DNA of 64,000 nucleotides, taken from contig CABYRH010000007.1 of the NCBI GenBank assembly GCA_902521315.1, forward strand, positions 43,467 through 107,466, read 5' to 3'. This DNA is from an uncultured Alphaproteobacteria bacterium. Lineage in GTDB: Bacteria; Pseudomonadota; Alphaproteobacteria; HIMB59; GCA-002718135. Positions 16,477 to 27,503 of the stretch are shown here, piece after piece. The first letter of the stretch is position 1; every line of letters begins with the position of its first letter. The translations under genes and the position numbers were made by a program. Below the pieces are notes generated by a model, which saw only the letters and a program-made list of their open reading frames with translations, did no database searches and was not told the origin of the DNA.

Positions 16477-17375
16477 TGTTTGGTTTAAATAAAATTATTC
16501 CTGTTGAACCTAATATAAATTTTTTAGGTTTAAGAAGAAATTTTTTAATTTTTTCTATTTTAGCAATATTAATTTCAATTAGTCTGTTAAGTATAAAAGG
16601 TTTAAACCTTGGTATTGATTTTAAAGGAGGTACTTTAATTGAGGTAAGTACAAAAAATACTTCAATTGGTGAACTAAGAGAAATTTTATCTTTTTCTTAT
16701 AGTGATGTATCTTTACAGGAATTTGGCAATAAGAATATTATTTTAATAAGGCTTCAAAATAAAAGTAATCAAGAAAGTATTCAAACAGTTAATTCTGTCA
16801 AAAATTTAATTCAAGATAAGGTTGTTGAGTTTAGAAGGTCTGAATTTGTTGGTCCTACAATTAGTTCTGAACTTCTGTTTAGAGGGTTTCAAGCTGTTTC
16901 TTTTGCACTAATAGCCATTTTAATTTACATTTGGCTGCGTTTTGAATGGCAATTTGGTTTTGGCGCAGTTGTTGCATTAACTCATGATGTATTGTTTACC
17001 CTTGGATTGCTATCTATTCTTAATGTAGAATTTTCTCTAGCAACAATAGCAGCAATACTTACAATTGCTGGATATTCTATTAATGATACAGTAGTAATAT
17101 TTGATAGAGTCCGTGAAAATTTAAGAAAATATAAAAAACTCGAATTAGTAGATTTATTTAACTTATCAGTTAATAACACATTATCGAGAACTATAATGAC
17201 AAGTTTAACAACGCTTCTTGCATTGTTTTCTTTATTTATATTTGGAGGAGAGGTTATTAGACCTTTCGCTTTAACAATGATTATAGGTGTAATAATTGGT
17301 ACTTATTCATCTGTTTTTATTGCGGTCCCAACTTTATTAATTTTTAAGTTCAGACCGCAAGATGAAGATGATTAA
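16476..17375 (+). CDS. secF: Protein translocase subunit SecF
   Basis: This 299-residue protein has TM1 at ~22-40, then LGIDFKGGT around residues 45-53, a short periplasmic domain, and five more helices. These include IAGYSINDTVVIFDRVREN, the SecF signature. SecF pairs with SecD as a proton-driven secretion motor. Its length is typical. The end overlaps the stop of sodB on the other strand by 4 bp, an example of the compaction seen throughout this window. Confidence 0.96.
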   Translation: MFGLNKIIPVEPNINFLGLRRNFLIFSILAILISISLLSIKGLNLGIDFKGGTLIEVSTKNTSIGELREILSFSYSDVSLQEFGNKNIILIRLQNKSNQESIQTVNSVKNLIQDKVVEFRRSEFVGPTISSELLFRGFQAVSFALIAILIYIWLRFEWQFGFGAVVALTHDVLFTLGLLSILNVEFSLATIAAILTIAGYSINDTVVIFDRVRENLRKYKKLELVDLFNLSVNNTLSRTIMTSLTTLLALFSLFIFGGEVIRPFALTMIIGVIIGTYSSVFIAVPTLLIFKFRPQDEDD

Positions 17376-17968
17376 GCGTTATTTAAGTTTTCTGTAACTT
17401 TTTCCCAGTTAACTAAATTATCGATAAAAGCTTTTAAATAATCAGGTCTTTTATTTCTATAATCAACATAATATGAGTGTTCCCAAACATCACATCCAAG
17501 TAGAGGAATTTGACCATGTACGATTGGGTTTTCTCCATTTGGTGTTTTAGTAATTTCTAATTTTCCATTATTTAGAACTAACCAACACCAACCTGATCCA
17601 AATTGACCAATGCCTGCATTTATAAAATCTTTTTTCATTTTTTCAACTGAACCAATATCTGAAACTATTTTATTTTCGAGCTCAGAGGGAATTTTTCCAT
17701 CTGGATTATTTTTCATTACTTCCCAAAAATGAACATGATTTATATGTTGTGCCACATTATTAAATACCGGAGCATTTTTTTGATAAGAGTTGATAACTAT
17801 ATCATTAACGTTATCGTCTGCTATATTTTGTTCTTTAATAAACTTATTTCCATTAGTAATATAAGCCATGTGATGCTTATCATGATGCAACTCTAAAGTT
17901 TCAGCCGACATATACGGCATTAGAGCATCTTTACTGTAGGGTAGATCTGGTAACTCTAGATTTATCAT
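17372..17968 (-). CDS. sodB: Superoxide dismutase, Fe-type
   Basis: This 198-residue protein has HDKHHMAYITN (first metal His near residue 30), NHVHFWEVM (second His), GSGWCWLVLNNGKL, and DVWEHSYYVDYRNKRPDYL with the final Asp and His ligands. The spacing and the GSGWCWLV form favour an iron enzyme over manganese, though sequence alone can mislead. It converts superoxide to oxygen and peroxide in the cytoplasm. It follows uvrA on the minus strand with a 15-bp gap and may be read through from it. Confidence 0.92.
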   Translation of the reverse strand: MINLELPDLPYSKDALMPYMSAETLELHHDKHHMAYITNGNKFIKEQNIADDNVNDIVINSYQKNAPVFNNVAQHINHVHFWEVMKNNPDGKIPSELENKIVSDIGSVEKMKKDFINAGIGQFGSGWCWLVLNNGKLEITKTPNGENPIVHGQIPLLGCDVWEHSYYVDYRNKRPDYLKAFIDNLVNWEKVTENLNNA

Positions 17969-17983
17969 TTTATTTCCTTTGAT

Positions 17984-20788
17984 TTACAAAATTTTCTTTA
18001 AAAATTCACCTGTAAAGCTTTTTTTATTATTTGCAATATCTTCAGGGGTACCAGTTCCAACAATTTGACCACCATTTACACCTCCTAGAGGACCTAGATC
18101 AATTATATGATCAGCTGTTTTAATAACATCAAGATTATGCTCAATAACGATTACAGTATTACCTTCATCAACAAGAGTATGAAGAATTTTAAGTAATTTT
18201 TTTACATCATCAAAATGAAGACCGGTAGTTGGTTCATCAAGAATATATAGTGTTTTTCCTGTTGATCTTTTTGATAATTCTTTTGATAATTTTATTCTTT
18301 GCGCTTCACCACCTGATAAAGTAGTAGCTGATTGACCAATTTTTATATAATCTAATCCTACGTCCATTAAAGTTTGTAATTTTTGTTTTATTGCAGGAAT
18401 TTTATCAAAAAATTTATAGCCTTCTTCAACAGTCATTTCTAAAACATCAGAAATAGATTTATCCTTATATTTTACTTCTAAAGTCTCCCTATTGTACCTT
18501 TTACCTTTGCAGATATCGCACTCAACATAAACATCAGCTAAAAAATGCATTTCTATTTTTTTCACTCCATCACCTTCACATGATTCACATCTACCGCCTT
18601 TAACATTAAATGAAAAACGACCTGGTTTATAGCCTCTAGCACTTGATTCATTTAAATTCGCAAACCAATCTCTTATCGGAGTAAAACATCCTGTATATGT
18701 TGCTGGGTTTGATCTTGGTGTTCTTCCAATAGGTGATTGATCAATATCAATTACTTTATCGATATGATTAATACCTTTAAAGTTAAAACGACTTTCATCT
18801 TTATTTAAAGATTTATTGAAATACTCATCTAACCTTTGATACAATGTATCAATAATTAATGAAGATTTACCACTTCCAGATACACCTGTAACAGTAATAA
18901 AATTTCCTAAAGGTAAAGTTATATTAAGATTATCTAAGTTGTTTGTTTTTATTTTATTAAGTTTAAAAACTTTATTTTTATTAAATTTTCTTCTATTTTT
19001 TGGAACTTCTATTTCTAAAGATTTATTCAAATATTTTGCTGTCAAACTTTTATTATTTTTAAGTATTTTTTTTAGTCCTCCCTCTGCAATTATGTGCCCT
19101 CCATTAACTCCTGCTTTAACACCAATATCAATTATATGATCAGATTGTCTAATTGCATCCTCATCATGTTCAACAACAATTACAGTATTTCCTAAATCTC
19201 TTAATCTAAATAAAGTTTCAATTAGTTGCTGATTATCTTTTTGATGTAATCCAATAGATGGTTCATCCAAAACATATAAAACTCCTGTTAAACCTGAGCC
19301 AATTTGACTTGCCAATCTAATTCTTTGACTTTCACCTCCAGACAAAGTTTTACTAGCTCTTGCTAATGATAAATAATCTAAACCAACTCTATTTAAAAAA
19401 ACTAATCTATCTTTTATTTCTTTAATAACTCCTTCAGCAATTTTTTTATTATTTTTATCAAGTTTACTTTCAAGTGATGAAAACCAGTTTAAACATTCGC
19501 TAATTGATTTTTTAGTAATATTTCCAATATGATTTTCATCAATTCTTACAGCTAAAGCTTTATCGTTAAGACGGAAACCATTGCAAACTTCACAATCTCT
19601 CTCAGATAAATATTTTTCTAATTCATACTGAAGCCACCATCTCTCAGTTTCCTCATATTTTCGATCAATAAAGTTAATTATTCCCTCGAAATCATATAAA
19701 AAATTTAGTTCATTATTCTCATCTCCATACAGAATTATATTTTTTACTTTTTTTGGAATTTCACTCCATGGAACATTTTTCTTAACTTTGAATTGTTTTA
19801 AAATTTTATCTATTGTTTCAACAAAATATTTTTTTTGATAACCAAATACTTTTGTTTCCCACGGTTTAATAGCTCCATCAGAAATTGATCTAGTCTCATC
19901 TGGCACAATCTTGTTTTCGTCAAAATATTTTTCAACTCCTAGTCCATCACATTCAGAACATGCGCCTTGTGGTGCATTAAAACTAAATAATCTAGGTTCA
20001 ATCTCTTCAATACTAAATCCAGATACAGGACATGCAAATTTTGATGAAAATACAGATATTTTATTTGTATCCAAATTTTCTAAATATAACAAACCATCTG
20101 ATAATGTTAAAGCAACTTCTATGCTTTCACTCAGTCTTTGTTGGATATTTTTTTTTACAACAAGTCGATCAATTACAACATCAATATTATGTTTGAAATT
20201 TTTTTTTAGTGAAGGAACTTCATCTATATCATAAACAACATTATCTACTTTCAGACGTTGATAACCTCTTTTTTTTAAATCTTCGATTTCTTTTCGGTAT
20301 TCACCTTTTCTATCTCTAACTATTGGAGATAAAATATAAATTCTTTTATCAATATTATTTTTAATTATAAGATCAGTTATTTCACTTACTGATTGTGATT
20401 TAATAGGTTTACCTGTTGCTGGAGAGTAGGGAACGCCAACTCTAGCATATAAAACTCTAAGGTAATCATAAATTTCAGTAACAGTTCCAACAGTACTTCT
20501 TGGATTTTTTTGTGTTGTTTTTTGTTCTATAGAAATAGCTGGTGATAAACCGTCAATACTATCTACATCAGGCTTATTCATCATTTGAAGAAATTGTCTT
20601 GCATATGCTGATAGACTCTCAACATATTTTCTTTGTCCCTCAGAATAAATTGTATCAAATGCTAAAGTTGATTTTCCTGAGCCACTTACACCTGTAATTA
20701 CAACAAGTTTGTTTTTTGGTATTTCTAAGTTGATATTTTTAAGATTGTGCTCTCTTGCACCTTTTATAACAATTTTATCTAAATTCAT
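17984..20788 (-). CDS. uvrA: UvrABC excision nuclease subunit A
   Basis: This 934-residue protein has two ABC ATPase modules. Walker A motifs are GVSGSGKS at residues 33-40 and again in the C-terminal half. Signatures are [12 protein letters not shown] and [12 protein letters not shown]. The zinc module near residue 735 has CESCEGDG and [10 protein letters not shown]. In the first zinc site the CPVC found in many bacteria reads CPVS. UvrA finds bulky DNA lesions and loads UvrB. It is divergent from ssb, the classic proteobacterial arrangement. Confidence 0.97.
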   Translation of the reverse strand: MNLDKIVIKGAREHNLKNINLEIPKNKLVVITGVSGSGKSTLAFDTIYSEGQRKYVESLSAYARQFLQMMNKPDVDSIDGLSPAISIEQKTTQKNPRSTVGTVTEIYDYLRVLYARVGVPYSPATGKPIKSQSVSEITDLIIKNNIDKRIYILSPIVRDRKGEYRKEIEDLKKRGYQRLKVDNVVYDIDEVPSLKKNFKHNIDVVIDRLVVKKNIQQRLSESIEVALTLSDGLLYLENLDTNKISVFSSKFACPVSGFSIEEIEPRLFSFNAPQGACSECDGLGVEKYFDENKIVPDETRSISDGAIKPWETKVFGYQKKYFVETIDKILKQFKVKKNVPWSEIPKKVKNIILYGDENNELNFLYDFEGIINFIDRKYEETERWWLQYELEKYLSERDCEVCNGFRLNDKALAVRIDENHIGNITKKSISECLNWFSSLESKLDKNNKKIAEGVIKEIKDRLVFLNRVGLDYLSLARASKTLSGGESQRIRLASQIGSGLTGVLYVLDEPSIGLHQKDNQQLIETLFRLRDLGNTVIVVEHDEDAIRQSDHIIDIGVKAGVNGGHIIAEGGLKKILKNNKSLTAKYLNKSLEIEVPKNRRKFNKNKVFKLNKIKTNNLDNLNITLPLGNFITVTGVSGSGKSSLIIDTLYQRLDEYFNKSLNKDESRFNFKGINHIDKVIDIDQSPIGRTPRSNPATYTGCFTPIRDWFANLNESSARGYKPGRFSFNVKGGRCESCEGDGVKKIEMHFLADVYVECDICKGKRYNRETLEVKYKDKSISDVLEMTVEEGYKFFDKIPAIKQKLQTLMDVGLDYIKIGQSATTLSGGEAQRIKLSKELSKRSTGKTLYILDEPTTGLHFDDVKKLLKILHTLVDEGNTVIVIEHNLDVIKTADHIIDLGPLGGVNGGQIVGTGTPEDIANNKKSFTGEFLKKIL

Positions 20789-20798
20789 GAATATTAGT

Positions 20799-20811
20799 GT
20801 TATCTAATAAC
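20799..20811. promoter_or_regulatory. Short palindrome between uvrA and ssb (possible operator)
   Basis: GTTAT (20799-20803) and ATAAC (20807-20811) form a perfect inverted repeat around CTA in the divergent promoter region. The alphaproteobacterial SOS box (GAAC-N7-GAAC) was not found here. Another repressor could bind, or the repeat may be chance in AT-rich DNA. Confidence 0.2.
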
Positions 20812-20845
20812 GTTAATATGTTATATGGATATATATAGAATTCTT

Positions 20846-21319
20846 ATGGTTGGTAGTGTTAATAAAACAATTTTATTAGGAAACTTAGGAAGAGATCCTG
20901 AAATTAGATCTATGCAGTCTGGAGCTAAAATGGCTTCATTTTCAATTGCAACTTCAAAAAGATGGAAAGATAGAAATACTCAAGAACAAAAAGAAAAAAC
21001 ATCTTGGCATAACATTGTTGTTTTTGGAGACGGTCTAGTCGATATAGTTGAAAAATATGTTAAAAAAGGCTCAAAAATTTATGTTGAAGGAGAGCTTCAA
21101 ACAAGAAAATGGCAAGATAAAGATGGAAATGATAGATATACTACAGAGGTCATTTTACAGGGATATAATTGTAATTTAACCCTCTTAGACAGCAGAAATA
21201 GTAATTCTCAGGTATCAGATAATTCTCAAGAAATGGATCAATCTAAGCCAATTGAAGACAATTCTTTTGCAAATCAATCAGGTGATTCTGAAGATTTAGA
21301 TGAAGATATCCCTTTTTAA
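20846..21319 (+). CDS. ssb: Single-stranded DNA-binding protein
   Basis: The start chosen is the ATG at 20846 (MVGSVNKTILLGNLGRDPEI), giving 157 residues; an ATG seven codons upstream is less like the family. The OB-fold fills residues 1-110 (ASFSIATSKRW, SWHNIVVFG, YVKKGSKIYVEGELQTRKW). A Gln/Asn/Ser-rich linker follows, ending in the acidic tip DLDEDIPF that recruits partner proteins. It coats single-stranded DNA during replication and repair. It is divergent from uvrA. Confidence 0.95.
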   Translation: MVGSVNKTILLGNLGRDPEIRSMQSGAKMASFSIATSKRWKDRNTQEQKEKTSWHNIVVFGDGLVDIVEKYVKKGSKIYVEGELQTRKWQDKDGNDRYTTEVILQGYNCNLTLLDSRNSNSQVSDNSQEMDQSKPIEDNSFANQSGDSEDLDEDIPF

Positions 21320-21394
21320 ATTTTTACATTAGATTTTATTATTTAGTTACTGAAAAATATAGTTTTTTTAATATAATTTAATCATGTATTTATA

Positions 21395-21423
21395 TTGGTT
21401 TAAATTGTGCTTTTTGGTATAAA
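21395..21423 (+). promoter_or_regulatory. Candidate sigma-70 promoter for gyrA
   Basis: TTGGTT (21395-21400) and TATAAA (21418-21423) are separated by exactly 17 bp. They lie 38 bp before the gyrA GTG in the 142-bp gap after ssb. The rest of that gap shows only T-rich runs and no other structure. Confidence 0.4.
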
Positions 21424-21461
21424 AAACACTTAATTTTTCTTAGAAAACTTGGATTTTTTTA

Positions 21462-24140
21462 GTGCCTGACGATATAGATACATCAAATAACAACAATCAA
21501 GAACCTACTAATATACCGTCAATAAGTTTAGAGCAAGAAATGCAAAAATCCTACCTGGATTATGCAATGTCTGTAATAGTTAGTAGAGCACTTCCAGACT
21601 GTAGAGATGGTTTAAAGCCAGTTCACAGAAGAATATTGTACTCTATGAGTGAGTCAGGGTACAATTTTAATAAACCATACAAAAAATCTGCAAGAATAGT
21701 GGGTGATGTAATGGGTAAATATCATCCTCATGGAGACTCAGCCATTTACAATTCTATGGTTAGAATGGCACAAGATTTTTCCATGCGATTAGAGTTAGTT
21801 GATGGTCAAGGGAATTTTGGATCCTTAGATGGAGACCCTCCTGCAGCAATGAGATACACTGAAGCACGACTTGCTAAAGTATCCGAAAAGCTTGTTGAAG
21901 ATATTGATAAAAATACAGTTTCGTTTCAACCTAATTATGATGATACAACAAATGAACCCTCAGTTTTGCCATCTCAATTTCCAAATCTTTTAGTAAATGG
22001 AGCATCAGGAATAGCTGTTGGAATGGCGACTAATATTGCCCCACATAACTTAGGAGAGGTAATAGATGCATCTTTATATCTTATTAAAAATCCAGATTGT
22101 GATATCTCAGACCTTCAAAAATATATTTTTGGCCCTGATTTTCCAACAGGAGGTCAAATAATTGGTAAAAAAGGAATAACTGAAGCTTTTGAAACTGGAA
22201 AAGGAGGGTGTGTAGTTCGATCGAAGACTACTATTGAAAATTTTAAAAAGGATCGAGAGGCAATTATTCTCCATGAAATACCTTACCAGGTTAATAAATC
22301 AAAATTATTAGAAAGGATTGCAGAAATTGTAAAAAATGGAATTGTTGAAGGAATTTCAGATTTAAGAGATGAGTCAGATAGAAACGGTGTTAGGGTTGTG
22401 ATAGAATTAAAAAAAGATGTAGACTCAAATATTATTCTCAATCAATTATATAAACATACTTTAATTCAAACTACATTCAATTCTAATATGCTTGCTTTAA
22501 ATAAAGGTAAGCCAGAACAAATGAATTTAAAAGAAATTTTATCTTCATTTTTAGATTTCAGAGAAGAAGTAATAATAAAAAGAACATTATTTGACCTTAA
22601 TAAAGCTAGAGAAAAAGCTCATATTTTAGTTGGATTAGTTGTTACTAATGAACATATTGATGAAATTATAGAATTAATAAAAAGTTCAAAAGATACAAAA
22701 GAAGCAAAAGAAAAATTAATTAAAAAGAAATGGAAAGTATCTAAACAAAATCTTAATTTTATTAAATCAGTTGAGGATAATACTGTAGAGTTAAAAAACA
22801 ACACTTTCAATTTTTCTGATGCACAGGCTAAAGCTATTTTAGAATTAAGATTACAAAAATTAACTGCTTTAGAAAGAGAAGATATACAAAAGGATTTAGA
22901 AAGTTTAATTTTAGAAATTACAAATTACTTATCTATACTTAATTCTAGGGATATTCTTCTAAAGGAAATAGAAAATGAATTAGCTGAAATAAAAAAAGAA
23001 TTTGCAACTGAAAGACGTAGTGAGATTATTGATCAAGAATATGAGCAAGTAGATGATTTAAGATATATTCAACAAGAAGATATAGTTTTAACTATTTCTA
23101 ATAATGGATACATTAAAAGATCACTATTATCTAATTATCGTTCTCAAAATAGAGGAGGTAAAGGTAAAACTGGTATGTCAACAAGAGAAAAAGATTTTGT
23201 TAAAGAAATTCACTTTGCAGATACTCATACTAAACTTTTAGTTTTTTCTTCATTAGGAAAGGTTTATTCTCTAAAATCGCATGATGTTCCTGAAGCCAGC
23301 TTAAAGGCTAGGGGAAAGCCAATAGTAAATTTACTGCCATTTAAATCTAATGAAAAAATATCTACTTTCCTTCCATTACCTCTGGATGAAAATCAATGGG
23401 ATAAACTCTATGTTATTTTTGCAACAAAAAATGGAATGGTAAGAAAAAATAAATTAATAGATGTTGCAAAGAGTGGAAAAAGAGAATTGAGGGACTCAGG
23501 AAAAGTATCTATTAAGCTTGATGAAAAAGATGAATTAATTGGTGTTAAGCTTTGTACTATAGATGATGATATTTTGCTTTCTTCATCAAATGGAAAATGT
23601 TTACGTTTTCCTGTTGAAAAATTAAGATTATTTTCCGGTTTAAATTCATCAGGTGTAAGGGGTATAAAATTAGATAAGGGCAATACAATTATATCTTTAG
23701 CAATTTTAAAACATTCGGTGATTGATATGAGCATTCGTCAAGAATACTTAAGAGCAGCATCTGAAAGTAGAAAAGAAACTTCATCACTTAAAAATGGATT
23801 TGAAGAATTAAATAATAATGAGGAATTTCTTTTAGCCATAACATCAAAGGGTTTTGGAAAAAGATCATCCGCTTATGAATATAGAATTTCAAATAGAGGT
23901 GGCAAGGGTATAACTGGAATAATGACATCTGAAAAAAATGGTAAAGTTGTTGATTGTTTTGTTGTCCAGGACAATGATGAAATTATTCTTGTTAGTGATA
24001 AGGGTCAAATAATTAGAGTTAATGTAAATCAAATTAGAATAGCTGGAAGATCTACAAAAGGTGTAAGTATCTTTAAGATTCCTGAAAGTGATAGAATTGT
24101 TTCTGTTTCTAGAATACAAGAATTTGAAAATGATGAATAA
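21462..24140 (+). CDS. gyrA: DNA gyrase subunit A
   Basis: This 892-residue protein starts at GTG. The breakage-reunion domain has [37 protein letters not shown] (quinolone pocket), and AMRYTEARL with the catalytic Tyr. The C-terminal half is a beta-pinwheel with the gyrase-type box [10 protein letters not shown] and a second [10 protein letters not shown]. In the quinolone pocket the serine is S93, but the position of E. coli Asp87 is N97. GyrA with GyrB introduces negative supercoils. The 3' end overlaps coaD by 8 bp. Confidence 0.97.
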   Translation: MPDDIDTSNNNNQEPTNIPSISLEQEMQKSYLDYAMSVIVSRALPDCRDGLKPVHRRILYSMSESGYNFNKPYKKSARIVGDVMGKYHPHGDSAIYNSMVRMAQDFSMRLELVDGQGNFGSLDGDPPAAMRYTEARLAKVSEKLVEDIDKNTVSFQPNYDDTTNEPSVLPSQFPNLLVNGASGIAVGMATNIAPHNLGEVIDASLYLIKNPDCDISDLQKYIFGPDFPTGGQIIGKKGITEAFETGKGGCVVRSKTTIENFKKDREAIILHEIPYQVNKSKLLERIAEIVKNGIVEGISDLRDESDRNGVRVVIELKKDVDSNIILNQLYKHTLIQTTFNSNMLALNKGKPEQMNLKEILSSFLDFREEVIIKRTLFDLNKAREKAHILVGLVVTNEHIDEIIELIKSSKDTKEAKEKLIKKKWKVSKQNLNFIKSVEDNTVELKNNTFNFSDAQAKAILELRLQKLTALEREDIQKDLESLILEITNYLSILNSRDILLKEIENELAEIKKEFATERRSEIIDQEYEQVDDLRYIQQEDIVLTISNNGYIKRSLLSNYRSQNRGGKGKTGMSTREKDFVKEIHFADTHTKLLVFSSLGKVYSLKSHDVPEASLKARGKPIVNLLPFKSNEKISTFLPLPLDENQWDKLYVIFATKNGMVRKNKLIDVAKSGKRELRDSGKVSIKLDEKDELIGVKLCTIDDDILLSSSNGKCLRFPVEKLRLFSGLNSSGVRGIKLDKGNTIISLAILKHSVIDMSIRQEYLRAASESRKETSSLKNGFEELNNNEEFLLAITSKGFGKRSSAYEYRISNRGGKGITGIMTSEKNGKVVDCFVVQDNDEIILVSDKGQIIRVNVNQIRIAGRSTKGVSIFKIPESDRIVSVSRIQEFENDE

Positions 24141-24624
24141 AATTGGAATATATCCAGGCACTTTTGACCCCATGACTTCAGGACATATGGACATAATTAA
24201 AAGATCATTAAGAATAGTAGATAATCTAGTAATAGCAGTTGCTAACAATATTAATAAAGATTCATTGTTTAGTATCCAAGAAAGAATCAACATCATCAAT
24301 AGTGATATTAGTAATCTAAATGAATTTAATTCAAAAATTAATGTTATGGAATTATCAGGATTGCTTACAACATTTGCTAAAGATCAAAATGCCACATGTA
24401 TAATACGTGGTTTAAGAGCAGTATCAGATTTTGAGTACGAATTTCAAATGACAGGTATGAACTACCAACTTAATCCTGATATTGAGACAATATTTCTCAT
24501 GACTTCTGAAAAAAACTCATTCATTTCATCAAATTTTGTTAAAGAAGTCCACAAACTAGGTGGGGATGTTTCAAAATTTGTTTCTAAAAATACTTTAGAA
24601 CAACTTAATAAAAAAAACTCTTAG
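24133..24624 (+). CDS. coaD: Phosphopantetheine adenylyltransferase
   Basis: The start at 24133 ([18 protein letters not shown]) gives 163 residues, the family norm. Further upstream ATGs lie inside gyr[15 protein letters not shown] is the nucleotidyltransferase (T/H)xGH motif, and [15 protein letters not shown] and [11 protein letters not shown] are the other CoaD blocks. It adds AMP to 4'-phosphopantetheine in CoA synthesis. It overlaps the gyrA stop, so the two are translationally linked. Confidence 0.95.
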   Translation: MNKIGIYPGTFDPMTSGHMDIIKRSLRIVDNLVIAVANNINKDSLFSIQERINIINSDISNLNEFNSKINVMELSGLLTTFAKDQNATCIIRGLRAVSDFEYEFQMTGMNYQLNPDIETIFLMTSEKNSFISSNFVKEVHKLGGDVSKFVSKNTLEQLNKKNS

Positions 24625-24632
24625 TTAATCAC

Positions 24633-24661
24633 TTGCGCTTACAATATTTGAACTATATAGA
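24633..24661 (+). promoter_or_regulatory. Candidate promoter for tRNA-Lys
   Basis: TTGCGC (24633-24638) and TATAGA (24656-24661) are 17 bp apart. The tRNA begins 13 bp after the -10 box. Neither hexamer is perfect, but spacing and position fit. Confidence 0.35.
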
Positions 24662-24674
24662 ATACACATTCGAT

Positions 24675-24750
<76 letters not shown>

Positions 24751-24756
24751 TCCAAA

Positions 24757-24939
24757 ATGAAAAAAGCAAAAATAAAAAATATTTCATCTGGTATTGAGAA
24801 AAATTGCGATATTTTAAGAAAAAACAATAACATTCTTGAAGTAGTTCTTGAAGGAACAACAATAAAAATATTACTTAAGAAAAAGACTAATAAATATATT
24901 GGGTATTTTAAAGAAATGGAATTTGAGTCTGACGGTTAA
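24757..24939 (+). CDS. Small hypothetical protein, 60 aa
   Basis: This 60-residue ORF starts 7 bp after the tRNA-Lys CCA end. It is lysine-rich, with alternating hydrophobic and charged residues (ILEVVLEGTTIKILLKKK), suggesting a small beta-rich cytoplasmic domain with no signal peptide. It is probably transcribed with the tRNA. Its stop overlaps the convergent YkgJ-like gene by 4 bp. I do not recognise a family. Confidence 0.5.
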   Translation: MKKAKIKNISSGIEKNCDILRKNNNILEVVLEGTTIKILLKKKTNKYIGYFKEMEFESDG

Positions 24940-25373
24940 TTTTTATTCCTAATATTTAATTCGTTTTCATAATCAATTTGTACTTGGTTTAAAATTTCTT
25001 TCTTTGTTTTTACTTTACCTTTACCTACACCAGGGCAATTTTTAGCAATATCGTTATTCCAAGTTTTTGTATTCATATTTTCAGGCCAAAAAGGCCAAGT
25101 TCTACATTGTATGGGTCTTGACTTATAAACGGTGCATTTGTTATCCTTCAAAAATATGCAACTTCCATTATTTTTTTTTAGTTCCTTTAGATGAATGAAA
25201 CCATCAGTTTTTTGACAATAGTTTTTTACAAAGTTTTGTTCTGTTATTTTAAATCCATCTGCCAATTTTTTAATATCTTTTTTACTTAAATAGACAAAAC
25301 CATAGTTACCTCTTGAAACACAACAATTTCCAGAACCCTGGCATTCAAATCTAATACCTTTTTCTATATCCAT
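24936..25373 (-). CDS. YkgJ/Fli-type zinc- or iron-chelating cysteine-cluster protein
   Basis: This 145-residue protein has the CxxCxxxCC-type pattern of the YkgJ (UPF0153) family. FECQGSGNCCVSRG is near the N-terminus; CIFLKDNKCTVYKSRPIQC is in the middle, followed by WPFWP; a later NCPGVGKG completes it. The conserved cysteines are thought to bind a metal or Fe-S cluster, and the biochemical role is unknown. It lies 5 bp upstream of the recG stop on the same strand, a frequent type of neighbour pair only by orientation; no functional link is evident. Confidence 0.8.
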   Translation of the reverse strand: MDIEKGIRFECQGSGNCCVSRGNYGFVYLSKKDIKKLADGFKITEQNFVKNYCQKTDGFIHLKELKKNNGSCIFLKDNKCTVYKSRPIQCRTWPFWPENMNTKTWNNDIAKNCPGVGKGKVKTKKEILNQVQIDYENELNIRNKN

Positions 25374-25378
25374 AATTA

Positions 25379-27460
25379 TTATCCTGCAGTTAGTGTTAAA
25401 ATTGCTGCATCTCTTTCCTGAAGATACAATAAGTTTCGAAGATTTTCTCCTTCTATGTTTTCTAATTTTGGATTTTTGGATAATATATCTTCTACCATAA
25501 TTTTAGCATCTTCTAATAGATCGTAATCAAAACTAAGATCAGCTACATAAAAAGATGGGCTACCAGATTGTTTTTTTCCTAAAATTTCTCCTGGACCTCT
25601 TATTTTTAGATCCTCTTCAGCGATTTTAAAACCATCATTTGTTTGCTTCATTATATCAATTCTTTGTTTTGAAATTTCGCCAATATTATCTTTATGTAAA
25701 AGTATGCAATATGATTGAATATCATTTCTACCAACACGACCTCTCAATTGATGAAGTTGAGCTAAACCGAATCTTTCTGCATGCTCAATGACAATTGTTG
25801 TTGCAGAAGGAATATCTACACCAACTTCAATAACTGTTGTTGAAACTAAAATTTTATAATCCTCATTTTTAAACTTTATCATTATTTCTTCTTTTTCTAT
25901 TTCGCTTAAACGTCCATGCATCAAAAGAACTTTATTTTTGAAATATTTTTTTAAAATTTTGTATCTTTCCTCTGCTGCTTTTAGATCCAATTCTTCAGAT
26001 TCTTCTATTAAAGGGCATACCCAGTAAAATTTAGAAGATGAATTTTTAATTTTTTCATTTATTCTATTAATAAGTTGATTTTCTTTATTTAATGACAAAG
26101 AGCTAGTAATAATTGGTTTACGACCTAAAGGTTTTTCAATTAATTTACTCTCTTTCATATCTCCATATGCTGCTAAAGTTAATGTTCTTGGAATGGGAGT
26201 CGCACTCATTACTAAAATATTTGGTTTATGATTTTTATGATTAAATACCATTCTTTGATAAACTCCAAATCTATGTTGCTCATCAATAACTGCTAAACCT
26301 AAATTATTAAATTTTACAGTATCTTGTATTAAAGCATGTGTCCCAATTATAATATCTGCTTTTCCCTTTGCAATTTGATCTAATTTTTCTTTCCTTTCCT
26401 TACCCTTATCCTTTCCTGTAAGAACAAGCACATTTATTTTTGAATTTTTTAATAAATTTATAATATTTTCATAATGCTGAAATGCAAGAATTGTAGTAGG
26501 GACCATTAAAGCAGATTGAAAATTACTTTCAAATACTTTTATCATTGATATTAAAGCAACAATAGTTTTTCCAGACCCAACATCTCCTTGCAACAATCTG
26601 ATCATTTGATTAGAGCTTCCTAGGTCCTGAAGTATTTCTTTGATTACATTATTTTGTGAATTTGTGAGTTGAAAATCTAAATTACTATAAAAGTTATTTA
26701 ATGTTTTATTTTCACTAATAATTTTAAGACCTTTTTTCTTTTGATTAAAATTTCTCATAATGCCTATAGCTAATTGATGAGATAATAATTCATCAAATGC
26801 TAGTCTTCTTCTGAGCAAATTTTTATTTTTTATATTATTATCACTTGGATTATGAAGATTTTTAACTACTTCACTCCATCGTTTAAATTTATATTTATTT
26901 AATATTGAATTTTCTATCCATTCATTAAAATTTGGTAAATTATTTAATATTTGATCAGTTAATTTATTCATTATTTTTTGATTGAGGCCACTAGTTAAAC
27001 TGTAAACTGCCTCTTTACTTTTGATTATTTTATTATTGTTTAAAGCACTTACATGAGTAGGGTGCGTTATTTGAAATGTGTTTCTAAAATATTCTAATTT
27101 TCCAGATATTAATCTATTTTCATTTGTTGGAAGCATTTGTCTCAACATAGGATGTCTTGCATTAAAATACACTAAATCAATATTTGTATCTCCACAGATA
27201 CATTTTATTTTGTAGGGTTGCCTTTTAAACCTTGAAGGTTCATGTTTAATTATTTTTAAATTTAATGTTACTAAAGAATTAATCTCAGCATCATGAATAT
27301 TTTCATAGAATTTTCTTTCAAGAATATTATTTGGTATATTCCAAACAAAATGAATATTCTTATATATTCCTAATTTATTAATAATTTGTTCTAACTTTGG
27401 ACCAACTCCTTTGAGAGAAGATATTGAAGATAATAAGTAGTTTAATTTTTCTGGTCGCAT
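25379..27460 (-). CDS. recG: ATP-dependent DNA helicase RecG
   Basis: This 693-residue protein has an N-terminal wedge/OB region (residues ~60-150). The helicase Walker A is LLQGDVGSGKTIVAL (near 290), the DExx box is VIDEQHRFGVYQR, and SATPIPRTL, VIEVGVDIPSAT and QLRGRVGRN complete the SF2 motifs. RecG remodels stalled forks and Holliday junctions. It is divergent from sdhE-mfd, an order common in alphaproteobacteria. Length is normal. Confidence 0.96.
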   Translation of the reverse strand: MRPEKLNYLLSSISSLKGVGPKLEQIINKLGIYKNIHFVWNIPNNILERKFYENIHDAEINSLVTLNLKIIKHEPSRFKRQPYKIKCICGDTNIDLVYFNARHPMLRQMLPTNENRLISGKLEYFRNTFQITHPTHVSALNNNKIIKSKEAVYSLTSGLNQKIMNKLTDQILNNLPNFNEWIENSILNKYKFKRWSEVVKNLHNPSDNNIKNKNLLRRRLAFDELLSHQLAIGIMRNFNQKKKGLKIISENKTLNNFYSNLDFQLTNSQNNVIKEILQDLGSSNQMIRLLQGDVGSGKTIVALISMIKVFESNFQSALMVPTTILAFQHYENIINLLKNSKINVLVLTGKDKGKERKEKLDQIAKGKADIIIGTHALIQDTVKFNNLGLAVIDEQHRFGVYQRMVFNHKNHKPNILVMSATPIPRTLTLAAYGDMKESKLIEKPLGRKPIITSSLSLNKENQLINRINEKIKNSSSKFYWVCPLIEESEELDLKAAEERYKILKKYFKNKVLLMHGRLSEIEKEEIMIKFKNEDYKILVSTTVIEVGVDIPSATTIVIEHAERFGLAQLHQLRGRVGRNDIQSYCILLHKDNIGEISKQRIDIMKQTNDGFKIAEEDLKIRGPGEILGKKQSGSPSFYVADLSFDYDLLEDAKIMVEDILSKNPKLENIEGENLRNLLYLQERDAAILTLTAG

Positions 27461-27503
27461 AGATTTTTATAAAATTATAAACTATATTCTATATTCAATT
27501 TTT

